DNA of 64,000 nucleotides from Truepera radiovictrix DSM 17093 (lineage in GTDB: Bacteria > Deinococcota > Deinococci > Deinococcales > Trueperaceae): NCBI RefSeq assembly GCF_000092425.1, contig NC_014221.1, positions 2,361,001 to 2,425,000 of the forward strand. The letters are read 5' to 3'. Below are positions 26,642 through 38,108 of the stretch, one piece after another. Each line of letters opens with the position of its first letter. Positions within the stretch are counted from its first letter, which is position 1. The notes below the pieces were generated by a model that saw only the letters and a list, made by a program, of their open reading frames with translations, did no database searches and was not told where the DNA came from. The position numbers were made by a program, and so were the translations under genes.

Positions 26642-27577
26642 ATGAAACCCCTCCCCTGGCTCCTCCTCCTGCTGCTCACCGCCTGCGCCCCCGCTCTCGC
26701 CCCGCAAGACGTGCCTCTTGATGACGTCACGCCCGTGATTCGCGGCGCGACGCCGCAGCGCGTGGCCTATGGCGCGTTCAGCACCTACTACGAGGTTCTC
26801 GGCGAGGGGGCGCCGGTGGTGTTGGTGCACGGCATCGGGGGCGGCTCGAGCGGCTTTCAGTACCGCCAGAACGCGCCCGCGCTCGCCGCGGCGGGCTTCC
26901 GGGTCTTTGTCCCCGACCTTCTGGGTTTTGGCGGGAGCAGCCGCCCCGAGCTGCGCTACACCCAGGACCTGTTGGTAGGGCAGCTCACGGCGTTTTTGGA
27001 GGGCCTCCCGGGGGGCCCCAAGGCGGTCGTCGCGAACGGCCTCAGCGCGGCGTACGCGGTGCGCGTGGCGGTGGAGCGGCCCGAGCTCATCTCCAAACTC
27101 GTGCTGATCGCGCCGACGGGCTACGAACGCCTCGCAAGGCCGCAGGACGCGGCGCGCGTCGCCGCCTTTGACCGCCTTCGCGGCCCCCTGGGAAGCGTGC
27201 TCAACGCTTTCCTGCTCGACCCCGGCTCGCAGCGCTTTTTTCTCCTCGACGCCTACGCGGGGCGCGAAAGTCTCACGCCGGAGGTCTTGGAGAGTTACGA
27301 CCGCAACCTGCGGGTACCGGGGGCGCGGTGGGTGGTGTTTTCGTTTATCAGCGGCAACCTCGACCAGAGCGTGCGGGACCTGTGGCCGCGCGTCGAGCAG
27401 CCGACGCTGATCCTCTGGGGCACCGAGGCGACGAACACCCCCATCGGCGACGCCGAGGACTTTTTGCGGGCGCGGCCCCAGACCCGTTTCCTCCCCGTGC
27501 GCGGCGTCAAGCTGCTCCCCAACGAGGACCGGCCGGGGCTCTTTAACGAGGCCTTGCTGGATTTTTTGAGGGAGTAG
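26642..27577 (+). CDS. alpha/beta-hydrolase-fold lipoprotein, probably not a hydrolase
   Basis: A 311-residue protein. Residues 1-15 are a lipoprotein signal (LLLLLTAC, lipid on Cys15). The fold is clear: [14 protein letters not shown] (oxyanion loop), [13 protein letters not shown], and the nucleophile elbow NGLSAAYA with Ser135. The usual acid after LILWG is missing: the segment reads TEATNTP with Ala where Asp is expected. The usual His before the last helix reads [11 protein letters not shown], with Leu at that position. So Ser is kept and Asp and His are lost, suggesting a binding or structural role. It is probably anchored to a membrane. Confidence 0.8.
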   Translation: MKPLPWLLLLLLTACAPALAPQDVPLDDVTPVIRGATPQRVAYGAFSTYYEVLGEGAPVVLVHGIGGGSSGFQYRQNAPALAAAGFRVFVPDLLGFGGSSRPELRYTQDLLVGQLTAFLEGLPGGPKAVVANGLSAAYAVRVAVERPELISKLVLIAPTGYERLARPQDAARVAAFDRLRGPLGSVLNAFLLDPGSQRFFLLDAYAGRESLTPEVLESYDRNLRVPGARWVVFSFISGNLDQSVRDLWPRVEQPTLILWGTEATNTPIGDAEDFLRARPQTRFLPVRGVKLLPNEDRPGLFNEALLDFLRE

Positions 27578-27611
27578 CGCGCCACCGGGGAGGGTGTGCG
27601 AAACTAGAGGG

Positions 27612-28139
27612 ATGAACGACGCCACAGCGGCCGACGCCCACCTCGCCGCCGCGCCGAAGCGGGTCGCGGCGGCAGTGCTAACGATCAGCGACACGCGAAC
27701 CCCGGCGACCGACGCGAGCGGCGACTACCTCGAGGCGCGCCTCACCGCTGCCGGGCACCGCGTGGTCGCCCGCCGGCTCGTGCGCGACGAGGCCGAGGCG
27801 ATCCGGGGGGCCTTCGCGGCGCTCTTCGCGGCGGGCGCGCAGGTGGTCCTCTCGACGGGCGGCACGGGTATCGCGGGGCGCGACGTGACGGTGCCGGTGG
27901 TCGAAGCGCTCCTCAAAAAACCGCTGCCGGGTTTTGGCGAACTCTTCCGGATGCTCTCGTACCGCGAGGTGGGCGGCGCGGCGATGCTCTCGCGCGCCGT
28001 CGGCGGGCTCGCCGACGGCGGGCTCATCTTCGCCCTGCCGGGGTCACGCAACGCCGTGCAGACCGCGTGGGAAGGGCTGCTGCGCGACCAGCTCGGGCAC
28101 CTCGTCTACGAGGTCTTCCGGCAGGGACAACCGGAGTGA
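27612..28139 (+). CDS. moaB: MogA/MoaB-type molybdenum cofactor protein
   Basis: A 175-residue protein of the molybdopterin-binding fold. [23 protein letters not shown] opens the domain, [13 protein letters not shown] binds the cofactor and [10 protein letters not shown] is the late conserved loop. It would adenylate molybdopterin before metal insertion. The frame begins earlier at 27594, but the ATG at 27612 starts nearer the domain. No other molybdenum genes are in the window. Confidence 0.88.
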   Translation: MNDATAADAHLAAAPKRVAAAVLTISDTRTPATDASGDYLEARLTAAGHRVVARRLVRDEAEAIRGAFAALFAAGAQVVLSTGGTGIAGRDVTVPVVEALLKKPLPGFGELFRMLSYREVGGAAMLSRAVGGLADGGLIFALPGSRNAVQTAWEGLLRDQLGHLVYEVFRQGQPE

Positions 28140-28146
28140 CGCGGGG

Positions 28147-29328
28147 ATGACGGCAACGCGCACCCCCGCCGCGAGCCGGCGCGTCGCCCCCTTCGGCGAG
28201 ACGGTCTTCGCCACCTACACCCGCCTCGCGTCAGAGCACGGCGCGGTGAACTTAGGGCAGGGCTTCCCCGACTTCGCGCCGCCCGCGTTTGCCCTCGACG
28301 CCCTCGCCGACGCCGCCGCCGGAGCCCAGCAGTACGCGCCGCTGCCGGGGCTGCCCGAACTGTTGGAGGCGGTCGCCGACACCCTCTCGGAACCCCTAAA
28401 GCGCCCTTTAGACCCCGTGCAGAACGTGCAGATCACCGTCGGCGCGACCGAGGCGCTCTTTGCCACCATGCAGGCCTTTCTCGACCCTGGCGACGAGGTG
28501 GTGCTGCTCGAGCCCTTCTACGACGCCTACCCGGCAATGGTGACGATGGCGGGGGGCGTACCGGTCTACGTGCCCTTGGAGCCGCAGGGGGAGGACTGGG
28601 TGCTGGACGTGGACGCCCTGGGGCGAGCGTTTTCGGCCAAGACCAAAGCGGTCGTTGTGAACACCCCGCACAACCCGACGGGCAAGGTCTTTACGGCGGC
28701 CGAACTGGGCGCCGTGGTCGCGCTCGCCGAGCGCTACGGCGCGCTCATCGTCAGCGACGAAGTGTACGAGCACATCGCCTTTCGGCCGCACGTGCGCGTC
28801 GCGAGCCGACCCGGGGCGTGGGAGCGGACGCTCACGATCTCCTCAATCGGCAAGACCTTTTCGGTCACGGGTTGGAAAGTTGGGTGGGCGGTCGGGCCGC
28901 CCGAACTCATCACCCCCTTGCGGCGCGCGCACCAGTGGATCCCCTTCGCCGTCGCCACCCCCTTGCAGCGCGCCGCGGCGCGGCTCCTGCGGGAGGCGCC
29001 GGGGCGCGGCTACTACGCCGAGCTGGGGGCGCGCTACCGCGCCAAACGCGACCTGCTCGTGGCGCAGCTTAGAAAGACCCCCTTTCGGCCGCTCACGCCC
29101 CAGGGCGGGTACTTCGTGATGGCCGACAGCAGCGCGCTCGGCTACCGCGACGACGTCGCGCTCTGCGACGACCTGCCGCGGCGCGTCGGCGTCGCGGCGA
29201 TTCCGCCGAGCGCCTTTTACGCGCCCGCGCACCGAGCGCTCGCCAGGGGGCTCGTGCGCTTCGCCTACTGCAAGACCGACGAGGCCCTCCTCGAGGCCGG
29301 GGGGCGCCTCCGGGGGCTCGGCGCGTGA
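28147..29328 (+). CDS. class I/II PLP aminotransferase (kynurenine/methionine type)
   Basis: A 393-residue fold-type I aminotransferase. VNLGQGFPDFAPP at the start, ITVGATEALFATMQAF, NTPHNPTGKVF and the PLP lysine in SSIGKTFSVTGWKVGW are all present. The C-terminal half has GGYFVMADSS and the Arg in RFAYCKTDE. These traits match the YbdL/kynurenine-oxoglutarate group. The ATG at 28147 lies seven bases after moaB. The next gene overlaps by four bases. Likely substrates are methionine, glutamine or aromatic amino acids. Confidence 0.86.
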   Translation: MTATRTPAASRRVAPFGETVFATYTRLASEHGAVNLGQGFPDFAPPAFALDALADAAAGAQQYAPLPGLPELLEAVADTLSEPLKRPLDPVQNVQITVGATEALFATMQAFLDPGDEVVLLEPFYDAYPAMVTMAGGVPVYVPLEPQGEDWVLDVDALGRAFSAKTKAVVVNTPHNPTGKVFTAAELGAVVALAERYGALIVSDEVYEHIAFRPHVRVASRPGAWERTLTISSIGKTFSVTGWKVGWAVGPPELITPLRRAHQWIPFAVATPLQRAAARLLREAPGRGYYAELGARYRAKRDLLVAQLRKTPFRPLTPQGGYFVMADSSALGYRDDVALCDDLPRRVGVAAIPPSAFYAPAHRALARGLVRFAYCKTDEALLEAGGRLRGLGA

Positions 29329-30032
29329 TGCTCTTTCTCCTCGGGCTCACCGGCGTCGGCAAGAGCACCGCCGCCGCGGCCCTCACGCGCCGCGGGTACG
29401 CGCTCCTCCCCAACCGCCGCGCGCTCACCGACCGGTTGATCATCCCCGAGGTGCAGCGCGCCGCCGGTGAGACCCCGCACCCCGTTGAGGACCGGCTCGA
29501 GCGCTTTGCGCTGACGCGGCGCTACCGGCAGCGGCACCCGGGCGGGATGGTCCACGCGCTCTGCCGCTACCTGGAGGCCAACCCGCCGGGGGCGCAGCCG
29601 CTGGTGTTCGACAACCTCCGCGGCGCCGACGAGGCGGCGGCCGCCGTCGCGGCGTTTCCCTCCGCGCGCTTTGTCCTGCTCGACGCGCCGCCGATGACCA
29701 GGCTCTTGCGGCTTATCGGGCGGCGCGACGCGTTCGACCGGGTCGCGGCGACGCGGCTAGAGAACACGGGCTTCGTCGAGGCGCTCCTCGCGCTGCCCGG
29801 CCTCGAGGCGGTCTTCGACCCCTACGAGCTCGCCCGCCTAGAGGCGCGCGGCCTACCCGAGGAGGACCTCTTGAGGGCGGTTCGCATCCTCCTCAGCGAG
29901 GCGCAGAACTACGACATGGCGGCCGCCGCGCGCGTGCTGCGCGCGGCCAAAGACGCGCGCGGCTTTTTGCACCTGGACACCGCCGACAAAGGCGCCGAGG
30001 CGGTGCAAACGGCGATCGAGGCGTGGCTCTAG
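29325..30032 (+). CDS. P-loop NTPase of unknown function
   Basis: A 235-residue protein with a Walker A motif at its start (LLGLTGVGKSTAAAAL, residues 5-20). The mid-region LVFDNLRGADEAAAAVAAFPSARFVLLDAPP resembles nucleotide-kinase-like folds, with a possible Walker B at LVFDN. I do not recognise a named family. It overlaps the aminotransferase stop (GTGATG) and is followed by an overlapping enolase-superfamily gene, so it belongs to a tight operon. Confidence 0.7.
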   Translation: MMLFLLGLTGVGKSTAAAALTRRGYALLPNRRALTDRLIIPEVQRAAGETPHPVEDRLERFALTRRYRQRHPGGMVHALCRYLEANPPGAQPLVFDNLRGADEAAAAVAAFPSARFVLLDAPPMTRLLRLIGRRDAFDRVAATRLENTGFVEALLALPGLEAVFDPYELARLEARGLPEEDLLRAVRILLSEAQNYDMAAAARVLRAAKDARGFLHLDTADKGAEAVQTAIEAWL

Positions 30033-31108
30033 TGGCGCGGATCGCTAGCGTCACCGCGACACCCTTTACCCTGCCGCTTAAAGGCGCGCTCCGCTGGGGC
30101 AGAGCGAGCGAACTGCGGCAGCTCGCGCACGTCCTGGTGAGCGTCCACGACGACGCGGGGCGCGTCGGCGTGGCGGAGGCGCCGGTGCGGCCGACCATCT
30201 ACGGCGAGACGGTGCGCAGCGTCACTGCCATCTTGGAGGAGCACCTGGGGCCACCTCTAGTGGGGCTCGAGGTCGCCGACGCCGCGGCGCAGGCGGCGGT
30301 GCTCGCGGGCGTCCCCAACAACCCGTGCGCCAAAGGGGCGCTCGACATCGCGCTCTGCGAGCTGCGCGCGCTCGAGTCGGGGCGCACGCTCTTCGAGGCG
30401 GAACGCGGGCTACGGGAGCGCATCCCGGTCAGCTTTATCCTGGGGATGGACGCGCTCGAGGCGACGCTGCAGGAGGCCGAACGGGTCTACGCGGCGGGGG
30501 TGCGCGTCTTCAAGGTCAAGGTCGGGCGCGACCCCGCGCACGACGCGCGGGTGTTGGGCGCCCTAAAGCACCTCTTCGCGGGCGCGGGCGTGACGCTCTA
30601 CGCCGACGCCAACGAGAGCTTCGCGCCGGAGACGGCGGCGCGCGAGCTCGCGCGGCTCGCGCGGCTCGGCGTCGCCTACGTCGAGGAGCCGCTGCCCGTG
30701 CACCTGCTCAAAGCGCGGGCCGCGCTGCGGGCCGCCGCGGTGCTCCCCATCGTCGCCGACGACGCGTGCTTTACCCTGCCCGACCTGTTGCGCGAGCTCG
30801 AGGCTGAGACCTTCGACATCCTCAACATCAAAACGGCGCGCACCGGCTTCTCCACGTCGCAGCGGATGCTCACCCTCGCCCGCGAAGCGGGCAAGGGGGT
30901 GATGGTCGGCTCGCAGGCGTCGGCGGGGTTGGGGACGCTGCACGCGGCGATCTTCAGCTCCAAGGAGGGGGTGACGCACCCGTGCGAGCTGAGCTTCCCC
31001 CTCAAGCTGGCGCGCGACCTGCTGAGCGCACCCCTGCGCTTTCGGGAGGGCTTTTTGGAGGTGGCCAGCCTGCGCGAGCTGCACCTCGAGCTGCGCGAGA
31101 ACCCGTAG
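30032..31108 (+). CDS. enolase-superfamily racemase (dipeptide epimerase / muconate cycloisomerase type)
   Basis: A 358-residue protein of the muconate-lactonising subgroup. The catalytic lysine motif is FKVKVGRDP, metal ligands are the Asp in YADANESF, the Glu in VEEPLPVH and the Asp in VADDACF, and the second lysine is in LNIKTARTG. The set is complete, so it should be active. It is probably an L-Ala-D/L-Glu epimerase or an N-acyl amino acid racemase. The start is GTG 30032 in a TAGTG overlap; GTG 30023 is the alternative. Confidence 0.82.
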   Translation: MARIASVTATPFTLPLKGALRWGRASELRQLAHVLVSVHDDAGRVGVAEAPVRPTIYGETVRSVTAILEEHLGPPLVGLEVADAAAQAAVLAGVPNNPCAKGALDIALCELRALESGRTLFEAERGLRERIPVSFILGMDALEATLQEAERVYAAGVRVFKVKVGRDPAHDARVLGALKHLFAGAGVTLYADANESFAPETAARELARLARLGVAYVEEPLPVHLLKARAALRAAAVLPIVADDACFTLPDLLRELEAETFDILNIKTARTGFSTSQRMLTLAREAGKGVMVGSQASAGLGTLHAAIFSSKEGVTHPCELSFPLKLARDLLSAPLRFREGFLEVASLRELHLELRENP

Positions 31109-31140
31109 CTCGTGGCCCGTAATCCTTACGAACCACGAGC
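31108..31140. terminator. hairpin between convergent genes
   Basis: GCTCGTGG (31108-31115) matches CCACGAGC (31133-31140). It lies between the convergent epimerase and glyS genes. No clear T run follows, so bidirectional termination is only a guess. Confidence 0.4.
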
Positions 31141-31149
31141 CGCGCGCCC

Positions 31150-33282
31150 CTAGCCCGAGAGCCCCTCTAGGACCTCGAGCCTGCCCAACTCGCGCAGCGA
31201 CGCGCTCACCTCGCCGAGGAGGGCCAAGCGGTTGCGCCGCACCGCCTCGTCCTCGACCATCACCAAGACGTTGTCCAAAAAGGCGTCCAAGGGCTTTTTG
31301 AGCGCGAGCACCGCGGCGAGCCCGGTGAGCGGGCCGACCCCCTGGGCGGGGCCTTCGCCTAGGTCCCACGGCGCGAGCCGCGAGCGCACCGCCGCCAAAA
31401 GCTCGCCTAGCGCCGCCTTGGCGGGGGGGATGGCGTCGTAGAGGGGCGCTTCGTAGGGGCTTGAGAAGCGCTTCGGGTTGATGTCGGCGTCCTCGGCGCC
31501 CTGCTTGGCGAGGTTGGCGGCGCGCTTGTAGAGCTGCAAAAGCTGCGCGAACTCGGGGTCGGCGCTTAAAGCGCGCAGGAGGTGGGCGCGCCGCGCGGCG
31601 GTGATCACCGGTGGGCCGTCGGCGATCACCGCCCGTGCCAGCGCGGGGCGCACCCCCTCGGCCTCCAAAAGCCCCGTCACGCGGTCCCAGATAAACGCCT
31701 CGACCTCCGCGATCACCTCATCCGTCAGGGGCGGCTTTTTGGCCTCGGCGAGGCCAGCGGCGGCGGTGCGGACAAACTCGCCCAGGGGCACGCGCCACCC
31801 CTGCGCGTTCAGGATGCGGGCGACCGCGAGCGCGTCGCGGCGCAGCCCGAAGGGGTCGGCCGAACCCGAGGGCCGCTGTTTGAGGGCGAAAAAGCCGAGC
31901 AGCTTGTCGAGCCGGTCGGCGAGCGCGAGCACCGCCCCGGCGCGCGAGCTCGGCAAGGGGCCACCCGCTTTGACGGGGCGGACGCCGTGCTCGAGCACCG
32001 CGGCGACCTCCGGCGGGTAGCCCTCGGCGAGCGCGTAGGCGCGCCCGATGACCCCCTCGAGCTCGGGCAGCTCGCCCACCATCTGCGTGCTGAGGTCCGC
32101 TTTAAAGACCGGCAGCGCCCCCTCCAAAGCCGCCCGCTCCGGCTCCTCAAGGCCCACCAGCTTGGCGAGCGCCGTCGCCGCGACGTGCGTTCGGGCGACC
32201 TTGTCGGCGACCGTACCGAGGCCCTTGTGAAAGCCGATCCCCGAGAGCCCCCAGGCGTGCTGCGACAACGAGCGGCTACGGTCGGCCTCCCAGAAAAAGC
32301 TCGCGTCAAAGAGGCGCGGGTTTAAAGCGCCCTCGTAACCGCGCCGCACGACCGCTTTGTCGGGGACGTCGTTGTTAGACACGCCGACAAAAGAGGGCGC
32401 CAAGCTGCCGCCGGGGCGGCGCGTCGGGAAAAAGCGCTGGTGGTGGATCATGGTGGTGGCTAGCACCTCGTCGGGGAGCGACAGGTAGCGCTCGTCGAAG
32501 CTCCCCAAGATGGCCACGGGGATCTCGATAAGGTTGGCGACCTCATCGAGCAGCTCGGGGTCGCAGACGAGCTCGAGCCCCCCCTGTTGCGCCGCCTCGC
32601 AGGCCGCGCGCAGGGTCGCCGCGCGGCGTTTTTCGGGGTCGGCGATCACCGCGGCGCGTTCGAGCGCCCCCTCGTAGGCCTCGGCGTGCTCGAGCGCAAC
32701 GGGAGCCTCACGCAAAAAGCGGTGCCCCCGCGTGGTGCGCCCCGCCGTCACGCCGGCGGCCGTCACGGGCAGCACGGCGTCGTCCAAAAGCGCCACGAGC
32801 CACGCCACGGGGCGCAAAAAGGGCGTCTCGACCTCCCCCCAACGCATCTTGCGGGGGGCGGGTAGGTCGCGCACCAGCGCGGCCAGAAGCGGCGGCAGGA
32901 GGTCGCGCGCCGCCTCGCCGCCGACGCGTTTGCGGAAAAAGACGTAGGCGCCCTTTTCGGTCTCCTGGACGAAGAGCTCGCTCGGATCGACGCCGTTGGC
33001 CCGGGCGAAGCCGACCGCCGCCTTCGTGGGCGCCCCCGAAGCGTCGAACGCGGCGCTCGCCGCCGGACCGCGCTGCAAAAGCTCGCGGACGGGGCTCGTG
33101 TCGGCGAGCCCCGCGACCTGCACCGCGAGCCGCCGGGGGGTCGCAAACCCCTTAAGGCCCTCGTACGCGAGACCAGCGGCCTCTAGGCGCTCTCTGGTGA
33201 GGAGCTCCAGGGCTTCCCGCCCCTGCGTCACGTACCAGCTCGGGAGCTCCTCGGTGCCGATCTCGAAGAGCAGCGTCGCCAC
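31150..33282 (-). CDS. glyS: glycyl-tRNA synthetase beta subunit
   Basis: A 710-residue subunit starting MATLLFEIGTEELPSWYV, the standard GlyS opening. FLREAPVALEHAEAYEGAL, MIHHQRFFPT and SFVGVSNNDVPDKAVVRRGYEGALNPRLFDASFFWEAD are further marks. The C-terminal anticodon-binding part ends about residue 700. GTG at 33282 overlaps the glyQ stop (TAGTG). Use of the two-gene alpha2-beta2 enzyme is worth noting because Thermus uses the single-chain type. Confidence 0.95.
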   Translation of the reverse strand: MATLLFEIGTEELPSWYVTQGREALELLTRERLEAAGLAYEGLKGFATPRRLAVQVAGLADTSPVRELLQRGPAASAAFDASGAPTKAAVGFARANGVDPSELFVQETEKGAYVFFRKRVGGEAARDLLPPLLAALVRDLPAPRKMRWGEVETPFLRPVAWLVALLDDAVLPVTAAGVTAGRTTRGHRFLREAPVALEHAEAYEGALERAAVIADPEKRRAATLRAACEAAQQGGLELVCDPELLDEVANLIEIPVAILGSFDERYLSLPDEVLATTMIHHQRFFPTRRPGGSLAPSFVGVSNNDVPDKAVVRRGYEGALNPRLFDASFFWEADRSRSLSQHAWGLSGIGFHKGLGTVADKVARTHVAATALAKLVGLEEPERAALEGALPVFKADLSTQMVGELPELEGVIGRAYALAEGYPPEVAAVLEHGVRPVKAGGPLPSSRAGAVLALADRLDKLLGFFALKQRPSGSADPFGLRRDALAVARILNAQGWRVPLGEFVRTAAAGLAEAKKPPLTDEVIAEVEAFIWDRVTGLLEAEGVRPALARAVIADGPPVITAARRAHLLRALSADPEFAQLLQLYKRAANLAKQGAEDADINPKRFSSPYEAPLYDAIPPAKAALGELLAAVRSRLAPWDLGEGPAQGVGPLTGLAAVLALKKPLDAFLDNVLVMVEDEAVRRNRLALLGEVSASLRELGRLEVLEGLSG

Positions 33283-34145
33283 TACGCCACCTCCTGCACC
33301 TGCGGCGTTTGCAGGCTCACGTAGCGTTTGGCGGTGCTCTCGGCGAGGCGCCGCAGGCGCTGCACGTAGTTCTGCCGCTCCATGTGCGAGAGCACGCCGC
33401 GCGCGTCGAGCAGGTTAAACGCGTGCGAGGCTTTCATGACGAACTCGTACGCGGGGTAGATGAGGTTCTCTTCCAGAAGCCGCTGCGCCTCCCCCTCGAA
33501 GGCGTCGAAGAGCTGCCGCTGCAACGGGGCGTTGACCTGCGTAAAGTTGTACGTGCAGCTCTGCACCTCGAAGTCGCGGCGCAGGTCGCCGATCGTCACC
33601 CCCGGGGCGTACTCGACGTCGAAGGTGTGAGTGGCGCCTTGGAGGTACATCGCGAGGCGCTCCAGACCGTAGGTCAGCTCGACCGACACGGGGTTTAGGT
33701 CCACGCTGCCGACCTGCTGGAAGTAGGTAAACTGCGTCACCTCCATCCCGTCCATCTGCACCTCCCAACCGAGCCCCCAAGCCCCCAGAGAGGGCTGCTC
33801 CCAGTTGTCCTCGACGAAGCGGATGTCGTGGGCGTGCGGGTCGATACCCAGGGTGTAGAGCGACTCCAGGTAGCGCTGCTGCACGTCGCTGGGCGAGGGT
33901 TTAAGCAGCACCTGATACTGAAAGTAGTACTGGAAGCGGTAGGGGTTATCGCCGTAGCGCCCGTCGGCGGGGCGCCTCGAGGGAGCGACGTAGGCGGCGC
34001 GCCAGGGTTCGGGTCCGAGCGCCTTGAGAAAGGTCGCGGGGTAGAAGGTGCCGGCGCCGACTTCCGTGTCATACGGCTGCACGATCACGCACCCCTGGTC
34101 GGCCCAGTAGCGGTCGAGCTGAAAGATGATCTCCTGAAAGGTCAT
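33282..34145 (-). CDS. glyQ: glycyl-tRNA synthetase alpha subunit
   Basis: A 287-residue catalytic subunit: [40 protein letters not shown] and [22 protein letters not shown] are all diagnostic. The frame extends nine codons upstream, but the ATG at 34145 has AGGAG before it. It heads a two-gene operon with glyS. The 269 bases to clpC hold AT-rich patches, including TATACT on the minus strand near 34267-34272, but I see no convincing -35 box or T-box. Confidence 0.95.
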   Translation of the reverse strand: MTFQEIIFQLDRYWADQGCVIVQPYDTEVGAGTFYPATFLKALGPEPWRAAYVAPSRRPADGRYGDNPYRFQYYFQYQVLLKPSPSDVQQRYLESLYTLGIDPHAHDIRFVEDNWEQPSLGAWGLGWEVQMDGMEVTQFTYFQQVGSVDLNPVSVELTYGLERLAMYLQGATHTFDVEYAPGVTIGDLRRDFEVQSCTYNFTQVNAPLQRQLFDAFEGEAQRLLEENLIYPAYEFVMKASHAFNLLDARGVLSHMERQNYVQRLRRLAESTAKRYVSLQTPQVQEVA

Positions 34146-34414
34146 AAAGCTCCTGTAGCTTCGCTCCCCCAAGCTGTAAGGGAGATGTAAGAGCGGTAAA
34201 GATAAGCTAAAAGCAGCGCGGTGTAGAACGTAACGAGCGACCTGCCAGCGCCCTCAGCGACCGCGTAGTATAACATTATGTATGGCCTTTTCTCGCTGCG
34301 TTTTTGCCGCGTTGCCATGACCTCGACGTCGACCCCGACCGGGAGCGTTCGGACACAGGGGACTCGAGCGCGCCTCCCCCGTACCCGAAGGCGCGCGCTT
34401 GAAAGGGGCGAACT

Positions 34415-36619
<2,205 letters not shown>

Positions 36620-36639
36620 AGGGCTGCTCGGCCACCCAC

Positions 36640-36664
36640 AGCCGGGGGACCCCCCCGGCTTTTT
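36640..36664 (+). terminator. rho-independent terminator after clpC
   Basis: AGCCGGGGG (36640-36648) pairs with CCCCCGGCT (36652-36660), followed by TTTT. A 3-base loop. Confidence 0.82.
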
Positions 36665-36696
36665 CATGACCCCGCGCGGTCGCGGGGGGTGCTGAC

Positions 36697-38043
36697 GTGG
36701 CCAAGGTCGGCACCACCTACGTCTGCAGCGAGTGCGGGACGCACTCGCCGGTCAAGATGGGCCGCTGCCCCCGCTGCGGCACGTGGGGGAGCATGGCGGC
36801 GCAGGCGCCCGCCCCCGCGCGCGCCCCTAGCCGCGGCGCGCCGGGGGCGGCTTTGCACCAAGCCGTCGTCGAGCGCCTCGCCGACGTCAGCAGCGCCGAA
36901 GCGCAGCGCTTACCCTCGGGGCTCAGCGAGGTCGACCGGGTTCTGGGCGGCGGCTGGGTCGCGGGGTCGGTGACGCTGCTCGCGGGGGAACCGGGGGTCG
37001 GTAAGTCGACGCTCCTCTTGCAGCTCGCCCACGAGGCGCTGCGCGCCGCGCGGCGCACCCTCTACGTCGCCGGGGAGGAGTCGCTGGCGCAGGTCAAAGG
37101 GCGCGCCGAGCGCCTGGGCGTCGACGCTCGCCTCGAGCTCACCCGCGAAACCGACGCCCGCGTGCTCGCCGAGCACCTGCGCGCGCACGCGCCCGCGTTC
37201 GTCATCGTCGACTCCATCCAGACCCTGCTCGCCGACGACGGCGGCACCCCCGGCAGCGTCACGCAGGTGCGCGACGCTACGGCGCTGCTGACCGGAGCTG
37301 CTAAAGAGGCGGGGAGCGCGCTCGTGCTGATCGGCCACGTCACCAAGCAGGGGCAGGTCGCCGGGCCGAAGGTCGTCGAGCACATGGTCGACGCCACCCT
37401 GGCGTTAGAGAGCGCGTCGGGCTTACGGGTGCTGCGGGCGATGAAAAACCGCTTCGGCCCGGCGGGCGAGATGGGCGTCTTCGAGATGAAAGGGGACGGC
37501 ATGGCGGAGGTCGCCAACCCCTCGGAAGCGTTTTTGGCCGAGCGCCCCCGTGGGGTCCCCGGCTCCGCCATCGTGGCGGCTTTGGAGGGGCAGCGGCCGC
37601 TTTTACTAGAGGTCCAGGCGCTCGCGGCCAAGTCGCCCTACGCCGCTCCGCGCCGCACCGTCCAGGGCCTCGACCCGCGCCGCGTCGACGTGGTCTTGGC
37701 GGTGTTGGAGCGCCGGCTCGAGCTTCCGCTCGCCGGCCTCGACGTCTACGTCAACGTCGCCGGCGGGCTGCGGCTCACCGACCCCGGCACCGACCTCGCG
37801 GTCGCTTTGGCCGTCTTTTCGGCGGTGACCAACCGGCCTGTGCCCGAAAAGACGGCGGTCGTCGGCGAGGTCGGGCTCGCCGGCGAGCTGCGCAGCGTGG
37901 CGCAGTTCGCGCGGCGCGTCGCCGAGGCGCGCCGCGCAGACTTCACCCGCTTGATCGGGCCCCGCACCCTAGAGGCGACCGACGGCATTCCGGCTACGAC
38001 CCTCGCCGAGGCGCTGCGCGCCGCGCTCGGGGGGGACAGCTGA
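36697..38043 (+). CDS. radA: DNA repair protein RadA
   Basis: A 448-residue RecA-like DnaB-type branch-migration protein. A C4 zinc finger (YVCSECGTHSPVKMGRCPRCGTWG) is at the N-terminus, Walker A GEPGVGKS at residues 97-104, and the RadA-specific KNRFGPAGEMG follows near 250. The C-terminal third is the Lon-protease-like domain (LDVYVNVAGGLRLTDPGTDLAVALA). The start is GTG at 36697. The next gene follows with overlap or near-overlap, as in many bacteria. Confidence 0.95.
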   Translation: MAKVGTTYVCSECGTHSPVKMGRCPRCGTWGSMAAQAPAPARAPSRGAPGAALHQAVVERLADVSSAEAQRLPSGLSEVDRVLGGGWVAGSVTLLAGEPGVGKSTLLLQLAHEALRAARRTLYVAGEESLAQVKGRAERLGVDARLELTRETDARVLAEHLRAHAPAFVIVDSIQTLLADDGGTPGSVTQVRDATALLTGAAKEAGSALVLIGHVTKQGQVAGPKVVEHMVDATLALESASGLRVLRAMKNRFGPAGEMGVFEMKGDGMAEVANPSEAFLAERPRGVPGSAIVAALEGQRPLLLEVQALAAKSPYAAPRRTVQGLDPRRVDVVLAVLERRLELPLAGLDVYVNVAGGLRLTDPGTDLAVALAVFSAVTNRPVPEKTAVVGEVGLAGELRSVAQFARRVAEARRADFTRLIGPRTLEATDGIPATTLAEALRAALGGDS

Positions 38044-38108
38044 ACCCCCGCGCCCCCCTTACCCTCCTCGTACGGGGTGCGGCCTGCGTCGGCGGCGCGC
38101 TCGGCGGT

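Noticed and set aside
34146-34414. T-box riboswitch or clear promoter upstream of glyQ
   Set aside because: No T-box sequence or specifier stem is recognisable, and the minus-strand TATACT lacks a -35 box.
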